From NCBI GenBank assembly GCA_903953565.1, contig CAJBKE010000063.1:1-53264 (forward strand): a stretch of 53,264 nt of DNA, read 5' to 3'. Position numbers and translations under genes: made by a program. Each line of letters opens with the position of its first letter. The first letter of the stretch is position 1. The notes under the pieces are model-generated. The model did not search any database and was not told the DNA's origin. It saw only the letters and a list, made by a program, of their open reading frames with translations. Shown one piece after another: positions 31,332-39,347 of this stretch. The stretch is from an uncultured Verrucomicrobiota bacterium (GTDB lineage Bacteria; Verrucomicrobiota; Verrucomicrobiia; Chthoniobacterales; JACTMZ01).

Positions 31332-31676
31332 ATGAAAACCCTGATCATCGCATTCGTGGCCGCTGCCGCGGCATTCACCTTAATCCCCTCCTCTCTCGCG
31401 GATGACGACAGTGCGAAGGAAATTCGCAACACCGACGTGGTGGAATCCGGCACCTACAAAGTCACGGCCAAGAGGGTGGATCCGGAGGAAAAAGAAATCT
31501 ACGTGACGATGGAGGATGGCAAGATTCTCGAACTGTATTTCAACGATGCGACCAAGTTGACGCAGGGCGGCAAGGACGCGGGCTTCGATGCGCTGAAGAA
31601 AGACCAGAAGCTCGAGGTGCGGGTGGAAAAAGACGGCAGCAAGCTCAAGCCGGTAGCTGTCACCATTCTCGAATAA
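31332..31676 (+). CDS. Small periplasmic protein, 114 aa
   Basis: The N terminus is a cleavable signal peptide (MKTLIIAFVAAAAAFTLIPSSLAD). The mature part is a charged beta-rich domain with GTYKVTAKRVDPEEKEIYVTMEDGKILELYF and QKLEVRVEKDG, resembling a small OB-like or five-stranded barrel. I do not know the family. It lies 80 nt after the barrel protein on the same strand and may be co-expressed. The ATG at 31332 is chosen for the signal peptide. Confidence 0.78.
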   Translation: MKTLIIAFVAAAAAFTLIPSSLADDDSAKEIRNTDVVESGTYKVTAKRVDPEEKEIYVTMEDGKILELYFNDATKLTQGGKDAGFDALKKDQKLEVRVEKDGSKLKPVAVTILE

Positions 31677-31970
31677 ACTGGTGGATCGAGGACCGTCTAC
31701 GGCCTGAGGCCTCCGGTTTGGGACAGAAACAAGTCTCCACGGGCATCATCGCGGTCAATTCACGGCGAGGCGTTTCATGGCGCCGGGCTCGGTGAAGACT
31801 CCCGGGAGATGCTTGATGTTGCGGCCGCGCTTCAAGGTCACAGTTTGTGACCTTGAAGTCTGGGAACTTTGGGGCTTAACGACTTGCGCTTCCTGCAGTG
31901 AGACGGATGGCAGCAATAGGCGGGCCTTTGCCAGAGACATCTCAAAACAAAAGTCTTCGGGAAACCAATC
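31677..31970. other. Gene-free stretch with a decayed gene end
   Basis: This 294-nt stretch between convergent genes holds a lipoprotein 3'-end remnant (31755-31828) and the inverted repeat CAAGGTCACA/TGTGACCTTG (about 31834-31855). Nothing else is supported. Confidence 0.5.
31755..31828 (-). pseudogene. Decayed 3' end of a lipoprotein gene
   Basis: The minus strand encodes LPGVFTEPGAMKRLAVN and a TGA stop. The last ten residues equal those of the lipoprotein at 24411-24773 and the nucleotides match well over about 35 nt. The upstream frame has no signal peptide or lipobox, so only the 3' end of a paralogue survives. Confidence 0.5.
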
Positions 31971-32669
31971 CTACTTTTTCGCTTCGGTGTATTTTTCCGC
32001 GACGTAGTCCCAGTTGACCACGTTCCACCAGGCGTCGACGTATTCGGCGCGGCGGTTTTGGTTTTTGAGGTAGTAGGCGTGTTCCCAGACGTCGAGGCCG
32101 AGCAGCGGTTTGCCGCCGTTCATGATGGGGCTGTCCTGGTTCGGCGTGGTTTCGATGACCATTTCACCATCGGGTGTGATGCTGAGCCAGGCCCAGCCGC
32201 TGCCGAAAACTTTCATCGCGGCGGCGGTGAATTCTTTTTTGAACTCGGCGAAGCTGCCGAAGGTTTCGTTGATCGCCTCGGCCAAATCACCGGTCGGCTC
32301 TCCGCCGCCGTCGGGTTTCATCATGAGCCAGAAGAGCGAGTGGTTGGCGTGGCCGCCGGCGTTGTTGCGCAAGGCGGTGCGGATTTCTTCGGGCACTTCG
32401 TCGAGATGGGCGACGAGATCCCAGACGGACATCTTGGCCAGGTCGGGGTGGTCGGCGAGGGCCTTGTTGGCGTTGTTCACGTAGGCTGCATGGTGCTTGT
32501 CGTGATGGATCTTCATCGTCTCGGTGTCGATGTGCGGCTCGAGGGCGTCGTAGGCGTAGGGCAGATCGGGCAGGGTGAAGGGTCCGGTGGGAGGCGTGTC
32601 GGCGGCACGGACCCCGGTCAGGGCGAGGGAGAGGGAAGCAACAACGAGGAGGACGGAAGATTTGTTCAT
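31971..32669 (-). CDS. sodB: Fe/Mn superoxide dismutase, exported
   Basis: This 232-aa protein has an N-terminal signal peptide ([24 protein letters not shown]), so it is probably periplasmic. The complete Fe/Mn SOD follows: metal ligands in [14 protein letters not shown] (His), HANHSLFW (His) and LDVWEHAYY (Asp, His). It converts superoxide to oxygen and hydrogen peroxide. The metal cannot be told from sequence alone; the sodB symbol is for the family. ATG 32669 is preferred over 32678. It is divergent from the phosphatase-SHMT gene, with about 110 nt between. Confidence 0.9.
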   Translation of the reverse strand: MNKSSVLLVVASLSLALTGVRAADTPPTGPFTLPDLPYAYDALEPHIDTETMKIHHDKHHAAYVNNANKALADHPDLAKMSVWDLVAHLDEVPEEIRTALRNNAGGHANHSLFWLMMKPDGGGEPTGDLAEAINETFGSFAEFKKEFTAAAMKVFGSGWAWLSITPDGEMVIETTPNQDSPIMNGGKPLLGLDVWEHAYYLKNQNRRAEYVDAWWNVVNWDYVAEKYTEAKK

Positions 32670-32780
32670 GCGTGCCATGCGATCAGCGGAGGCGGCGGGA
32701 GGCAAGTCAGGAGGCCAGATTGACTTGGGGGCCTCGTCCATTACGCTGCTGCGGGGGCCCGATGCGGGCCCATCCACGGA

Positions 32781-34514
32781 ATGAAGAACGTCCTTTTCAT
32801 TTGCACGGGCAATATTTGCCGCAGCCCGATGGCCGAGGGCCTGCTGCGACAAATGTCGGGCGGGCGCGTCGAAGTCGTCTCGGCCGGACTCGGTGCGGGG
32901 CGCGGCCAACAGCCCAGCGCCCATGCCATCAGGGTGCTCAAAGAGGAGGGGATCGATATTTCGGAAATCCGCAGCCAGCCGGTCAGCGCCCACCTGCTGG
33001 AGAAGGCGGATCATATTTTCACCATGACGCGAGATCACCTCGACATGCTGCTGCTGCTTTTTCCCGAGATGGCGGCGAAAGCGAGGCTCCTGCGTTTCGA
33101 CGAGGCAGCCAAAGGGGGTCGCGCGGACGTAACAGATCCCATCGGGGGAACGCGCGAGACGTACGAGTCCTGCAAAGAGGACATCAAACGCGCCATGCCC
33201 CGCGTCATGGAACTGATCACCGGAGAAAAAACCAACATGCAAACAGCCACCCAACAGCGTATCACCCACGAACCCTCGGACATCGCCGCCATCGAGGCGA
33301 CCGATCCGGCCATCGCCGCCGCCATCCATGACGAGGAGCGCCGCCAATTCGAAAACATCGAGCTGATCGCCTCGGAAAATTTCACCAGCCGCGCCGTGCG
33401 CGAGGCGCAGGGTTCGGCCCTGACCAACAAATACGCCGAGGGTTACCCGGGACGCCGCTGGTATGGCGGGTGCGAGCATGTCGACGTAGTCGAATCGCTG
33501 GCCATCGAACGAGCGAAAGAACTTTTCGGCGCCGAGCATGCCAACGTGCAACCGCATAGCGGCAGCCAGGCGAACACCGCTGTTTATTTTGCCTCGCTGG
33601 CCATCGGCGACCGCATCCTGACCATGGATCTGGCGCACGGCGGACACCTCACGCACGGGCACAAGGCGAACTTCTCGGGCAAGCTCTACGATGTCGTGCA
33701 CTACGGGGTGAGCCGCGAGACGGAACGCATCGACTATGACGCTCTGGCCAAGCTCGCGCAGGAATGCCGTCCGAAAATGATCACCGCCGGCGCCTCGGCT
33801 TATCCGCGCCTCATCGATTTCGAACGCATGCGGAAGATCGCCGATTCGGTCGGCGCGTTGCTCTTCGTCGACATGGCGCACATTGCCGGACTTGTCGCCG
33901 GCGGCGTGCATCCGACCCCGGTGCCTTATGCCGACTTCGTCACCAGCACGACGCACAAAAGCCTGCGCGGTCCGCGCTCCGGCGTGATTCTCTGCAAGGC
34001 GCAATACGCCAAGGCGATCGATGCGCAGGTGTTCCCCGGAGTGCAGGGCGGACCGCTCATGCATGTTATAGCGGCGAAAGCCATTTGCTTCCACGAGGCG
34101 CTGCAACCTTCCTTCAAGCAATACGCGGCGCAAGTCGTGGCCAATGCCAAGGCGCTGGCCGCACGTCTCTCCATGCTCGGCTACCGCATCGTTTCAGGCG
34201 GGACGGAAAACCACGTGCTCCTCGTCGACCTCCGCCCCGCGGGCCTCAATGGCAAGCAGGCGCAGGAAGCGCTCGATCTGGCCGGCATCACGGTGAACAA
34301 GAACGCCATCCCCTTCGACACCGAGTCGATCATGAAGAGCGGCGGCATCCGCATCGGCACACCGGCCATGACCACGCGCGGCATGAAGGAGGAGGAAATG
34401 ATGGAAATCGCCGACCTCATCCACGCCGCTTTGCAAAACGTGGAGAACGCCGGAGAGTTGTCGCGGATCCAGAAACGGGTCCACGCCTTCACGTCGCGGT
34501 TTCCGTTGCCTTGA
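32781..34514 (+). CDS. glyA: Fusion of low-molecular-weight protein phosphatase and serine hydroxymethyltransferase
   Basis: Residues 1-152 are a complete LMW phosphotyrosine/phosphoarginine phosphatase: catalytic loop C8-TGNIC-R14-S and general acid in DVTDPIGG. Residues 153-577 are a full-length SHMT with PLP lysine K393 in [10 protein letters not shown]; it makes glycine and methylene-tetrahydrofolate from serine. No stop separates them. An internal ATG (33237) coincides exactly with the SHMT start and has GGAG 11 nt upstream, so free SHMT may also be made. In Firmicutes an LMW phosphatase gene (ywlE) lies close to glyA, so the fusion may reflect an old neighbourhood. Whether the phosphatase regulates SHMT is unknown. 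Confidence 0.92.
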   Translation: MKNVLFICTGNICRSPMAEGLLRQMSGGRVEVVSAGLGAGRGQQPSAHAIRVLKEEGIDISEIRSQPVSAHLLEKADHIFTMTRDHLDMLLLLFPEMAAKARLLRFDEAAKGGRADVTDPIGGTRETYESCKEDIKRAMPRVMELITGEKTNMQTATQQRITHEPSDIAAIEATDPAIAAAIHDEERRQFENIELIASENFTSRAVREAQGSALTNKYAEGYPGRRWYGGCEHVDVVESLAIERAKELFGAEHANVQPHSGSQANTAVYFASLAIGDRILTMDLAHGGHLTHGHKANFSGKLYDVVHYGVSRETERIDYDALAKLAQECRPKMITAGASAYPRLIDFERMRKIADSVGALLFVDMAHIAGLVAGGVHPTPVPYADFVTSTTHKSLRGPRSGVILCKAQYAKAIDAQVFPGVQGGPLMHVIAAKAICFHEALQPSFKQYAAQVVANAKALAARLSMLGYRIVSGGTENHVLLVDLRPAGLNGKQAQEALDLAGITVNKNAIPFDTESIMKSGGIRIGTPAMTTRGMKEEEMMEIADLIHAALQNVENAGELSRIQKRVHAFTSRFPLP

Positions 34515-34522
34515 GGGTGGAT

Positions 34523-34595
34523 CTGTAAAGGTGGATTACGCCGAATCGGCGCGAAGCTCGGTCAGTAAATCGCGATGGGGACATCGCGATCCACC
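34523..34595. repeat. Dispersed double-hairpin repeat, copy A
   Basis: CTGTAAAGGTGGAT leads into CGCCG-AAT-CGGCG and then ATCGCGATGGGGACATCGCGAT plus CCACC. The reverse complement of 49024-49096 matches across the whole length. It lies right after the glyA fusion and could end its transcript. Confidence 0.85.
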
Positions 34596-34647
34596 GGCCT
34601 CTGTCGGGATGGTATTTTTGGCATCTGCACTTGCCGCCTTGCCGTTT

Positions 34648-34662
34648 TGAGACTAAGTCTCA
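34648..34662 (+). promoter_or_regulatory. Fur-box-like operator of the feo operon
   Basis: A perfect 7-1-7 inverted repeat TGAGACT-A-AGTCTCA ends 13 nt before the first feoA ATG. It keeps 10 of 14 arm positions of the 7-1-7 Fur box TGATAAT-N-ATTATCA, and feo operons are classical Fur targets, so iron-responsive repression is likely. Confidence 0.7.
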
Positions 34663-34675
34663 TTTGCAACAAACC

Positions 34676-34945
34676 ATGATCCGGCAAGCGACATTCAGTC
34701 TGGAGGAAAGCCCCCGCCGCGTGAGCAATCGGGTGGTTTCGCTCGATGACAGCAGCGAGTGGGCCTCGCATTTGCGGCGGGTGGGTTTTCATGAGGGGGT
34801 CGAGGTGATGGTGCTTTCGGGTCGCGATCCGGTGATGGTGCGCTGTCAGAACAGCTGTATCGCCCTGCGCCGTTGCATGCTCGAATGCGTGCGGGTCTGC
34901 GCTTTGCAGGAGGCGCAATGCCGGGCCTCCCGCGCCGGAAAATGA
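34676..34945 (+). CDS. feoA: FeoA-domain protein, first copy
   Basis: This 89-aa protein has the FeoA SH3-like pattern: SHLRRVGFHEGVEVMVLSGRDPVMVRCQNSCIALRRCMLECVRV. It ends in a Cys/Arg-rich tail. FeoA is a small cytoplasmic partner of the ferrous iron transporter FeoB. The ATG at 34676 lies just after the Fur-box-like repeat. Its stop overlaps the second feoA start by 4 nt. Compared with the second copy it is Cys-rich (CQNSC, RRCMLEC, VCALQEAQC), which may mean metal binding. Confidence 0.85.
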   Translation: MIRQATFSLEESPRRVSNRVVSLDDSSEWASHLRRVGFHEGVEVMVLSGRDPVMVRCQNSCIALRRCMLECVRVCALQEAQCRASRAGK

Positions 34946-35184
34946 GCGGTGAAATTTGCCCGCTGGCTGACTTGCGGGCCGGTGAGCGCGGACGCGTGGA
35001 AGACGGAACAGCCGATCATCCCGCTTTCCAACGCCTGCTCGCCATGGGTCTGCTGCCCGGAACGGAAGTGTCGGTCGTGCAAGTGGCGCCGCTCGGTGAT
35101 CCGGTGGAGGTCGAGTTCCGCGGCATGCGCCTGAGTTTGCGCAAAGCCGATGCGGCGACCGTGCAAGTGGCGCGGTTGGATTGA
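34942..35184 (+). CDS. feoA: FeoA-domain protein, second copy
   Basis: This 80-aa protein is a typical FeoA: CPLADLRAGERGRVED, FQRLLAMGLLPGTEVSVVQVAPLGDPVEVEFRGMRLSLRKADAATVQV. The ATG at 34942 is set by the ATGA overlap with the first feoA. It lies 16 nt before feoB. Two separate FeoA proteins ahead of one FeoB is a known arrangement and suggests two regulatory subunits for the transporter. Confidence 0.88.
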   Translation: MSGEICPLADLRAGERGRVEDGTADHPAFQRLLAMGLLPGTEVSVVQVAPLGDPVEVEFRGMRLSLRKADAATVQVARLD

Positions 35185-35200
35185 TCCGCGCCCCGACGCC

Positions 35201-37354
35201 ATGGACAAATCCCGCTCGATACGTGTCGCCTTGGTCGGGAACCCGAACACGGGCAAGACGACGCTCTTCAACCGGTTGACCGGATCGCGCCAGAAAATCG
35301 GCAACTATCCGGGGGTCACGGTGGACAAGAAGTCCGGCACGTGGCAATCCGGCGGACGCACTATGACATTGGTCGATCTGCCCGGCGCCTACAGCCTCGC
35401 CGCGACATCGCCCGACGAACGCGTGGCGCTCGATTTCCTGACCGGTCATCTTTCCGGCGAGGAAAAACCGGATGCGGTCATTTGCGTGGTCGATGCGTCC
35501 AACGTGGTGCGCAATCTCTTCCTGGCCTCGCAGGTGGCCGACCTCGGGCTTCCCCTGGTCATCGCGCTGAACATGTCCGATGCGGCGGACAAAGCCTCCA
35601 TCCGGGTCGATGCCGCCCTGCTCGCGCGGCGGCTCGGTGTTCCGGTGGTCCGCACCGTGGCGACGCGCGGCGAGGGGATCGAGGCCTTGGGCAAGGCCGT
35701 GCTCCACGCGGTGGAGAGCAGGACGCTCATGGCCGAAGTGCCGTGGCCCGAGGCGGTGCAGCGGGCAGTGAAATACCTCGCCGCCGGATTGGAGAAAGAG
35801 GGCGCGCAATCCCTCGCGCCGGGTGAATTGCGGCGGATCCTTTTCGATCGCCACAGTGCCGTTCTCGAGCGCGCGGGATGGCCGGCGGGATCGGATCCCG
35901 AGCCTTTGCTCGCCGCGTCGCGCGATATTCTCACCGCGGCGGGCTGGCAACCGCTCTCGGCCGAGGCTCTCCTGCGCTACGAGCAACTCGGACATCTCAC
36001 GGCGGATGCGGTGAGTTTCCCGGAAAAGCGTGTCCGCACCTGGACCGAGCGCCTCGACACCGTGCTGACGCACCGCGTGTGGGGACTGATCGTTTTTGCC
36101 GCGATGATGTTCCTCGTTTTCCAATCGATCTACGCGTGGTCCGGTCCGTTCATGGATGCGATCGATGGCGCCGTGGTCCGGATGCAGGAATGGGTCGCGC
36201 CGTGGTTGGCCGCGTGGCCGACGCTGCAAAGCCTCGTGGTCGACGGTATTGTCGGCGGGGCGGGCGGCGTGTTTATTTTTCTTCCGCAGATCCTCGTCCT
36301 TTTCTTCTTCATCGCGCTGCTCGAGGACACGGGCTACATGGCGCGCGGCGCGTTCCTCATGGATAAAATGTTCGGCTGGTGCGGACTGAACGGGAAAAGT
36401 TTCGTGCCCATGCTTTCGAGTTACGCCTGCGCCATTCCCGGCGTGCTGGCCACGCGGACGATCGAAGACCCGCAGGCGAGATTGACCACCATCCTTGTCT
36501 CGCCGCTGATGAGTTGTTCCGCGCGGTTGCCGGTCTACGTGTTGATGATCGGGGCGTTTATCGAACCGACCTACGGCGCGATCGCCGCCGGTGTGGTGCT
36601 TTTCACCATGCATTTCGTCGGATTGGTCGTGGCCGTGCCGGTGGCGTGGGCGGTGAACAAGTTCGTCCTGCGCACGCGTCCGCAACCTTTTCTGCTGGAA
36701 ATGCCTCCCTACCGGTTGCCGCGTTTGCGTGATATTCTCTGGCGCATGTGGGAAAGGGCGCGCGAATTTCTCGTCCGGGCGGGAACGGTCATCGTGGCCA
36801 TGACCATCATTATCTGGGCGCTGGTTTATTTTCCGCGTCCCGACGCGGTGCGCGAGCGCGTGGTCGAGGAATTGTCCGTGCTCAATGATCCGGATGCGGT
36901 CGATGCCGCGGTGAGCGCCGCGTATATCGAGCAAAGCTATCTCGCGCGCGCCGGACGCGCCTTGCAACCGATCTTCGCGCCGGCGGGATTTGATTGGAAA
37001 ATCACGGTGGGAGTTCTCGCCAGTTTCCCCGCGCGCGAGGTGATCGTGGCCACGCTCGGGACGATCTACGGGATCGGCGGCGAGGTGGACGAGTCGTCGG
37101 GCGATCTGCGGTCGGCTTTGACCCGCGAATTTTGGACGGACGGACCGCGCGCCGGTCATCCCGTCTTCACCGTGCCGGTGGCGCTGGCCATCATGGTTTT
37201 CTTCGCCCTTTGCCTGCAATGCGGGGCGACGGTGGCGGTGATGGCCAAGGAAGCGAACTGGGGTTGGGCCATTTTCGGATTTGTCTACATGACCGTGCTG
37301 GCTTGGCTGGGCGCGGTCTTGACCTACCAACTTGGCACGCGTTGGCTGGGATGA
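35201..37354 (+). CDS. feoB: Ferrous iron transporter FeoB
   Basis: This 717-aa inner-membrane protein has the N-terminal G-protein domain: G1 GNPNTGKT (13-20), G2-region YPGVTVDKKSG, G3 DLPGAYSL and G4 NMSD. A helical spacer follows and then the two Gate-type membrane domains with the family motifs SYACAIPGVLATRTIEDPQARL and FPAREVIVATLGTIYG. It takes up Fe(II) in a GTP-controlled way. It is preceded by two feoA genes and overlaps the small FeoB-associated gene by 4 nt. It should be induced in iron limitation through the Fur box at 34648. Confidence 0.97.
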   Translation: MDKSRSIRVALVGNPNTGKTTLFNRLTGSRQKIGNYPGVTVDKKSGTWQSGGRTMTLVDLPGAYSLAATSPDERVALDFLTGHLSGEEKPDAVICVVDASNVVRNLFLASQVADLGLPLVIALNMSDAADKASIRVDAALLARRLGVPVVRTVATRGEGIEALGKAVLHAVESRTLMAEVPWPEAVQRAVKYLAAGLEKEGAQSLAPGELRRILFDRHSAVLERAGWPAGSDPEPLLAASRDILTAAGWQPLSAEALLRYEQLGHLTADAVSFPEKRVRTWTERLDTVLTHRVWGLIVFAAMMFLVFQSIYAWSGPFMDAIDGAVVRMQEWVAPWLAAWPTLQSLVVDGIVGGAGGVFIFLPQILVLFFFIALLEDTGYMARGAFLMDKMFGWCGLNGKSFVPMLSSYACAIPGVLATRTIEDPQARLTTILVSPLMSCSARLPVYVLMIGAFIEPTYGAIAAGVVLFTMHFVGLVVAVPVAWAVNKFVLRTRPQPFLLEMPPYRLPRLRDILWRMWERAREFLVRAGTVIVAMTIIIWALVYFPRPDAVRERVVEELSVLNDPDAVDAAVSAAYIEQSYLARAGRALQPIFAPAGFDWKITVGVLASFPAREVIVATLGTIYGIGGEVDESSGDLRSALTREFWTDGPRAGHPVFTVPVALAIMVFFALCLQCGATVAVMAKEANWGWAIFGFVYMTVLAWLGAVLTYQLGTRWLG

Positions 37355-37536
37355 TGAGCATGACCGAAGCCATCATTCTTGCCTTGGTCGTGGGCGGCGC
37401 GATTTTCTATCTGGCGCGCAGAGCTTGGGTCCGCTTCGGCGGCCGCGGCGCCGGGTGTTGCGGGGGTTGTCCGGTCGGCAGCCCGAAGATCCGTCTGGCC
37501 GGGGAAGCGAAGCGGGAGTCTATTGGAGAGCGATGA
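37351..37536 (+). CDS. FeoB-associated Cys-rich membrane protein
   Basis: This 61-aa protein has one hydrophobic segment (AIILALVVGGAIFYLARRA), a basic Gly-rich linker and CCGGCP, matching the small FeoB-associated Cys-rich proteins that often follow feoB. The ATG at 37351 overlaps the feoB stop (ATGA) and its own stop overlaps the next start (ATGA). It may assist FeoB assembly or iron handling at the inner membrane, but the role of the family is not settled. Confidence 0.85.
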   Translation: MMSMTEAIILALVVGGAIFYLARRAWVRFGGRGAGCCGGCPVGSPKIRLAGEAKRESIGER

Positions 37537-38324
37537 AGGTCCGTCTGTCCTTGCTCATGGCCTTGGCCGCGGGTCTCGCGCCGGCAGATGCGCAATTGAC
37601 CAAGAGCCAGCGTGCCGAGGCGGAACGCGTGCCGGCTTTGACCGTGCCGAGTCCCGCCGAGTTTTTCGCGGCCATCGACAAAGCGGGCAAGCCGGACTGG
37701 ATGTCGTTCTACCGCGCGCCGGCCCCGGTGATTTATCCCACGCGGATGCGCAGCGCCCTCAATCTCGGCGCGCTCGTCACCGATGGCTACGTGGCGGTGG
37801 AGGCGCAGGATGGCCAGCAGGTCAAAAACACGGGCAAGGACATCATCGCGCTGGCCCGCTCGCTCGGAGTCGGTGAGGACGTCCTCATGCGGGGCAAGAG
37901 CATCACGGATTTTGCGGACAAGAACGATTGGTTTGCTTTGCGCGAGGAATTGGAGGCGACGACCAACGAAGTGCGTCGTGCCATCATGGCCCAGCGCGAC
38001 CAATCTCTCGCCGTGCTCATCACGGTCGGTGCGTGGTTGCGCGCGCTCGAGGTGGGCAGTCGTGCCGCCGAATTGAACGGCGAAGAAACTTCGGCCGACC
38101 TCTTGCGGCAGAGGGAACTGATCGCCTTCCTCCGCTCCGAGGTGCAGGGATCGGCCGACAAAGCGCGCGATGAAGCCGTGGTGCAACGCACGGAAACGAC
38201 CCTCGTTGCGGTGGAGGAACAGATGACGGTCCCGGAGGAGGAAAAACTCAGTCCGGAACGCGTGCTGGCGATCAAACAAACGGCCGGCACTTTCGTGGCG
38301 GATATGGCGGCCAAAGAGGAATGA
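37533..38324 (+). CDS. Exported protein of the feo operon, 263 aa
   Basis: A signal peptide (MKVRLSLLMALAAGLAPADAQ) is followed by a mostly helical, soluble domain: PAEFFAAIDKAGKPDW, a conserved-looking RSALNLGALVTDGYVAVEAQDGQ and long charged helices to the end. There are no Cys and no metal motif in the mature part. I do not recognise the family. The ATGA overlaps on both sides place it firmly in the feo operon, so a periplasmic role related to iron uptake is possible but not shown. Confidence 0.75.
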   Translation: MKVRLSLLMALAAGLAPADAQLTKSQRAEAERVPALTVPSPAEFFAAIDKAGKPDWMSFYRAPAPVIYPTRMRSALNLGALVTDGYVAVEAQDGQQVKNTGKDIIALARSLGVGEDVLMRGKSITDFADKNDWFALREELEATTNEVRRAIMAQRDQSLAVLITVGAWLRALEVGSRAAELNGEETSADLLRQRELIAFLRSEVQGSADKARDEAVVQRTETTLVAVEEQMTVPEEEKLSPERVLAIKQTAGTFVADMAAKEE

Positions 38325-38791
38325 AAACCTTGCGCCACATTTTCCTTTCCGTCGCAGTGGCCACGTCTGCCCTGGCGCAGGACCCGTCACCGTCGCCATC
38401 ACCAACGCCCTCGCCATCTCCCGAGCCTCTGCCCTCGGCCGCTCTGCGGGTGAAGCTGTCCGATCTGGCCGGGGTCTTGTCGAATGAGGGATTCAAAACC
38501 CGCGACCGTGTCTGGAGCGGTAAAATCAAAGCCGGCGTGACGCCGCGTTTGGCGGTCAATCTTTTCCGCGGCAACCAGTATTGGTTCTGCGCGGCCATGG
38601 ATCCCGAAATCGAGTCGCCCCGGATCACGGTCTTCGGTCCGGACGGCAAAGCGGTCGAGGTGATCAAGCATTCCGAGCCGGGCGCGGCCTCTGCCGGCGT
38701 GACAGCGGGGTCCACCGGACAGTATTTTGTCGAAATCGAAAGCGGCTCCGGCCCAGCCTCGGACTTTTGCTTCCTTTATCTCTTCAAGTAA
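38321..38791 (+). CDS. Exported protein with Pro-Ser linker
   Basis: This 156-aa protein has a signal peptide (residues 1-19), then a (PS)n-type linker (about 22-38), then a beta-rich domain (WSGKIKAGVTPRLAVNLFRGNQYWFCAAMDPEIESPRITVFGPDGK, GQYFVEIESGSG) resembling small jelly-roll or pre-peptidase C-terminal folds that bind outside the cell. It is coupled by ATGA to the preceding 263-aa gene. The role is unknown. Confidence 0.75.
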   Translation: MKTLRHIFLSVAVATSALAQDPSPSPSPTPSPSPEPLPSAALRVKLSDLAGVLSNEGFKTRDRVWSGKIKAGVTPRLAVNLFRGNQYWFCAAMDPEIESPRITVFGPDGKAVEVIKHSEPGAASAGVTAGSTGQYFVEIESGSGPASDFCFLYLFK

Positions 38792-38801
38792 CCGTAACGC
38801 G

Positions 38802-39263
38802 ATGACGACCGAAACGACCGAGAAACTTCAGGGACCCGCGGTGCGGCAGTATTCGGTTTTCCTGGCCAACCGCGTCGGCGCCCTCATGTCCGTGGTGCAA
38901 ATGCTCTCGCAGGCCCGCGTCGTCGTGCTGGCTTTGAGCATCCAGGATTCTTCGGAGACATCGATTGCCCGGATCATCGTCAGCGATCCGGATTTGCTCG
39001 AAGAGCTTTTCGAGCGCAACGACATCGCCTACGGCGTTTGCGAAGTGGTCGTCGCCGAATTGGAAGAAGGGGCATCCGATTTGCCCCGTCTGCTCGCCGC
39101 CTTGCTCGAAGCGGAAGTGAACATCCTCTTCAGCTACACTCTTCTCGTGCGCCCGCGCGGCCGTCCTCTCGTCGCGATCCACACCGACGATCTCGAATGC
39201 GCCAGCGCCGTGCTCGAGGGCAGGGGATTCCGCTTGCTGCGGCAGAGCGATCTGTCGCGGTAG
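38802..39263 (+). CDS. Tandem ACT-domain protein
   Basis: This 153-aa protein has two ACT-like halves: YSVFLANRVGALMSVVQMLSQARVVVLALSIQDSSETSIARIIVSDPD (about 16-65), and LPRLLAALLEAEVNILFSYTLLVRPRGRPLVAIHTDDLECASAVLEGRGF (about 92-145). ACT domains bind amino acids and regulate enzymes. The short size and nearby ilvB (1.4 kb away) suggest a regulatory partner of acetolactate synthase, although it sits 10 nt after the feo-operon genes and rmuC lies between. ATG 38802 gives the normal first strand. Confidence 0.7.
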   Translation: MTTETTEKLQGPAVRQYSVFLANRVGALMSVVQMLSQARVVVLALSIQDSSETSIARIIVSDPDLLEELFERNDIAYGVCEVVVAELEEGASDLPRLLAALLEAEVNILFSYTLLVRPRGRPLVAIHTDDLECASAVLEGRGFRLLRQSDLSR

Positions 39264-39275
39264 GGTTTATCTTGG

Positions 39276-39347
39276 TTGTAGCGGCGGTCTGTGACCGCCG
39301 GAACATGATCAAGGTGAGGCACCGGCGGTCGCAGACCGCCGCTACAA
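39276..39347. repeat. Inverted-repeat (REP/BIME-like) element 1
   Basis: TTGTAGCGGCGGTC-TGT-GACCGCCGG and, 20 nt further, CCGGCGGTC-GCA-GACCGCCGCTACAA form a large inverted repeat whose arms are themselves hairpins. It sits between the convergent ACT and rmuC genes and reaches into rmuC, supplying its TAG stop (39342-39344). A second copy is at 44027-44094. Confidence 0.9.

Noticed and set aside
32670-34133. Long N-terminal extension of the superoxide dismutase frame
   Set aside because: It would run antisense through the SHMT fusion gene. The signal peptide at 32669 marks the true start.
34562-37330. 922-codon open frame on the minus strand
   Set aside because: It is antisense to feoA/feoB, His/Arg/Gly-biased with no domain, and arises from high GC codon use of feoB.
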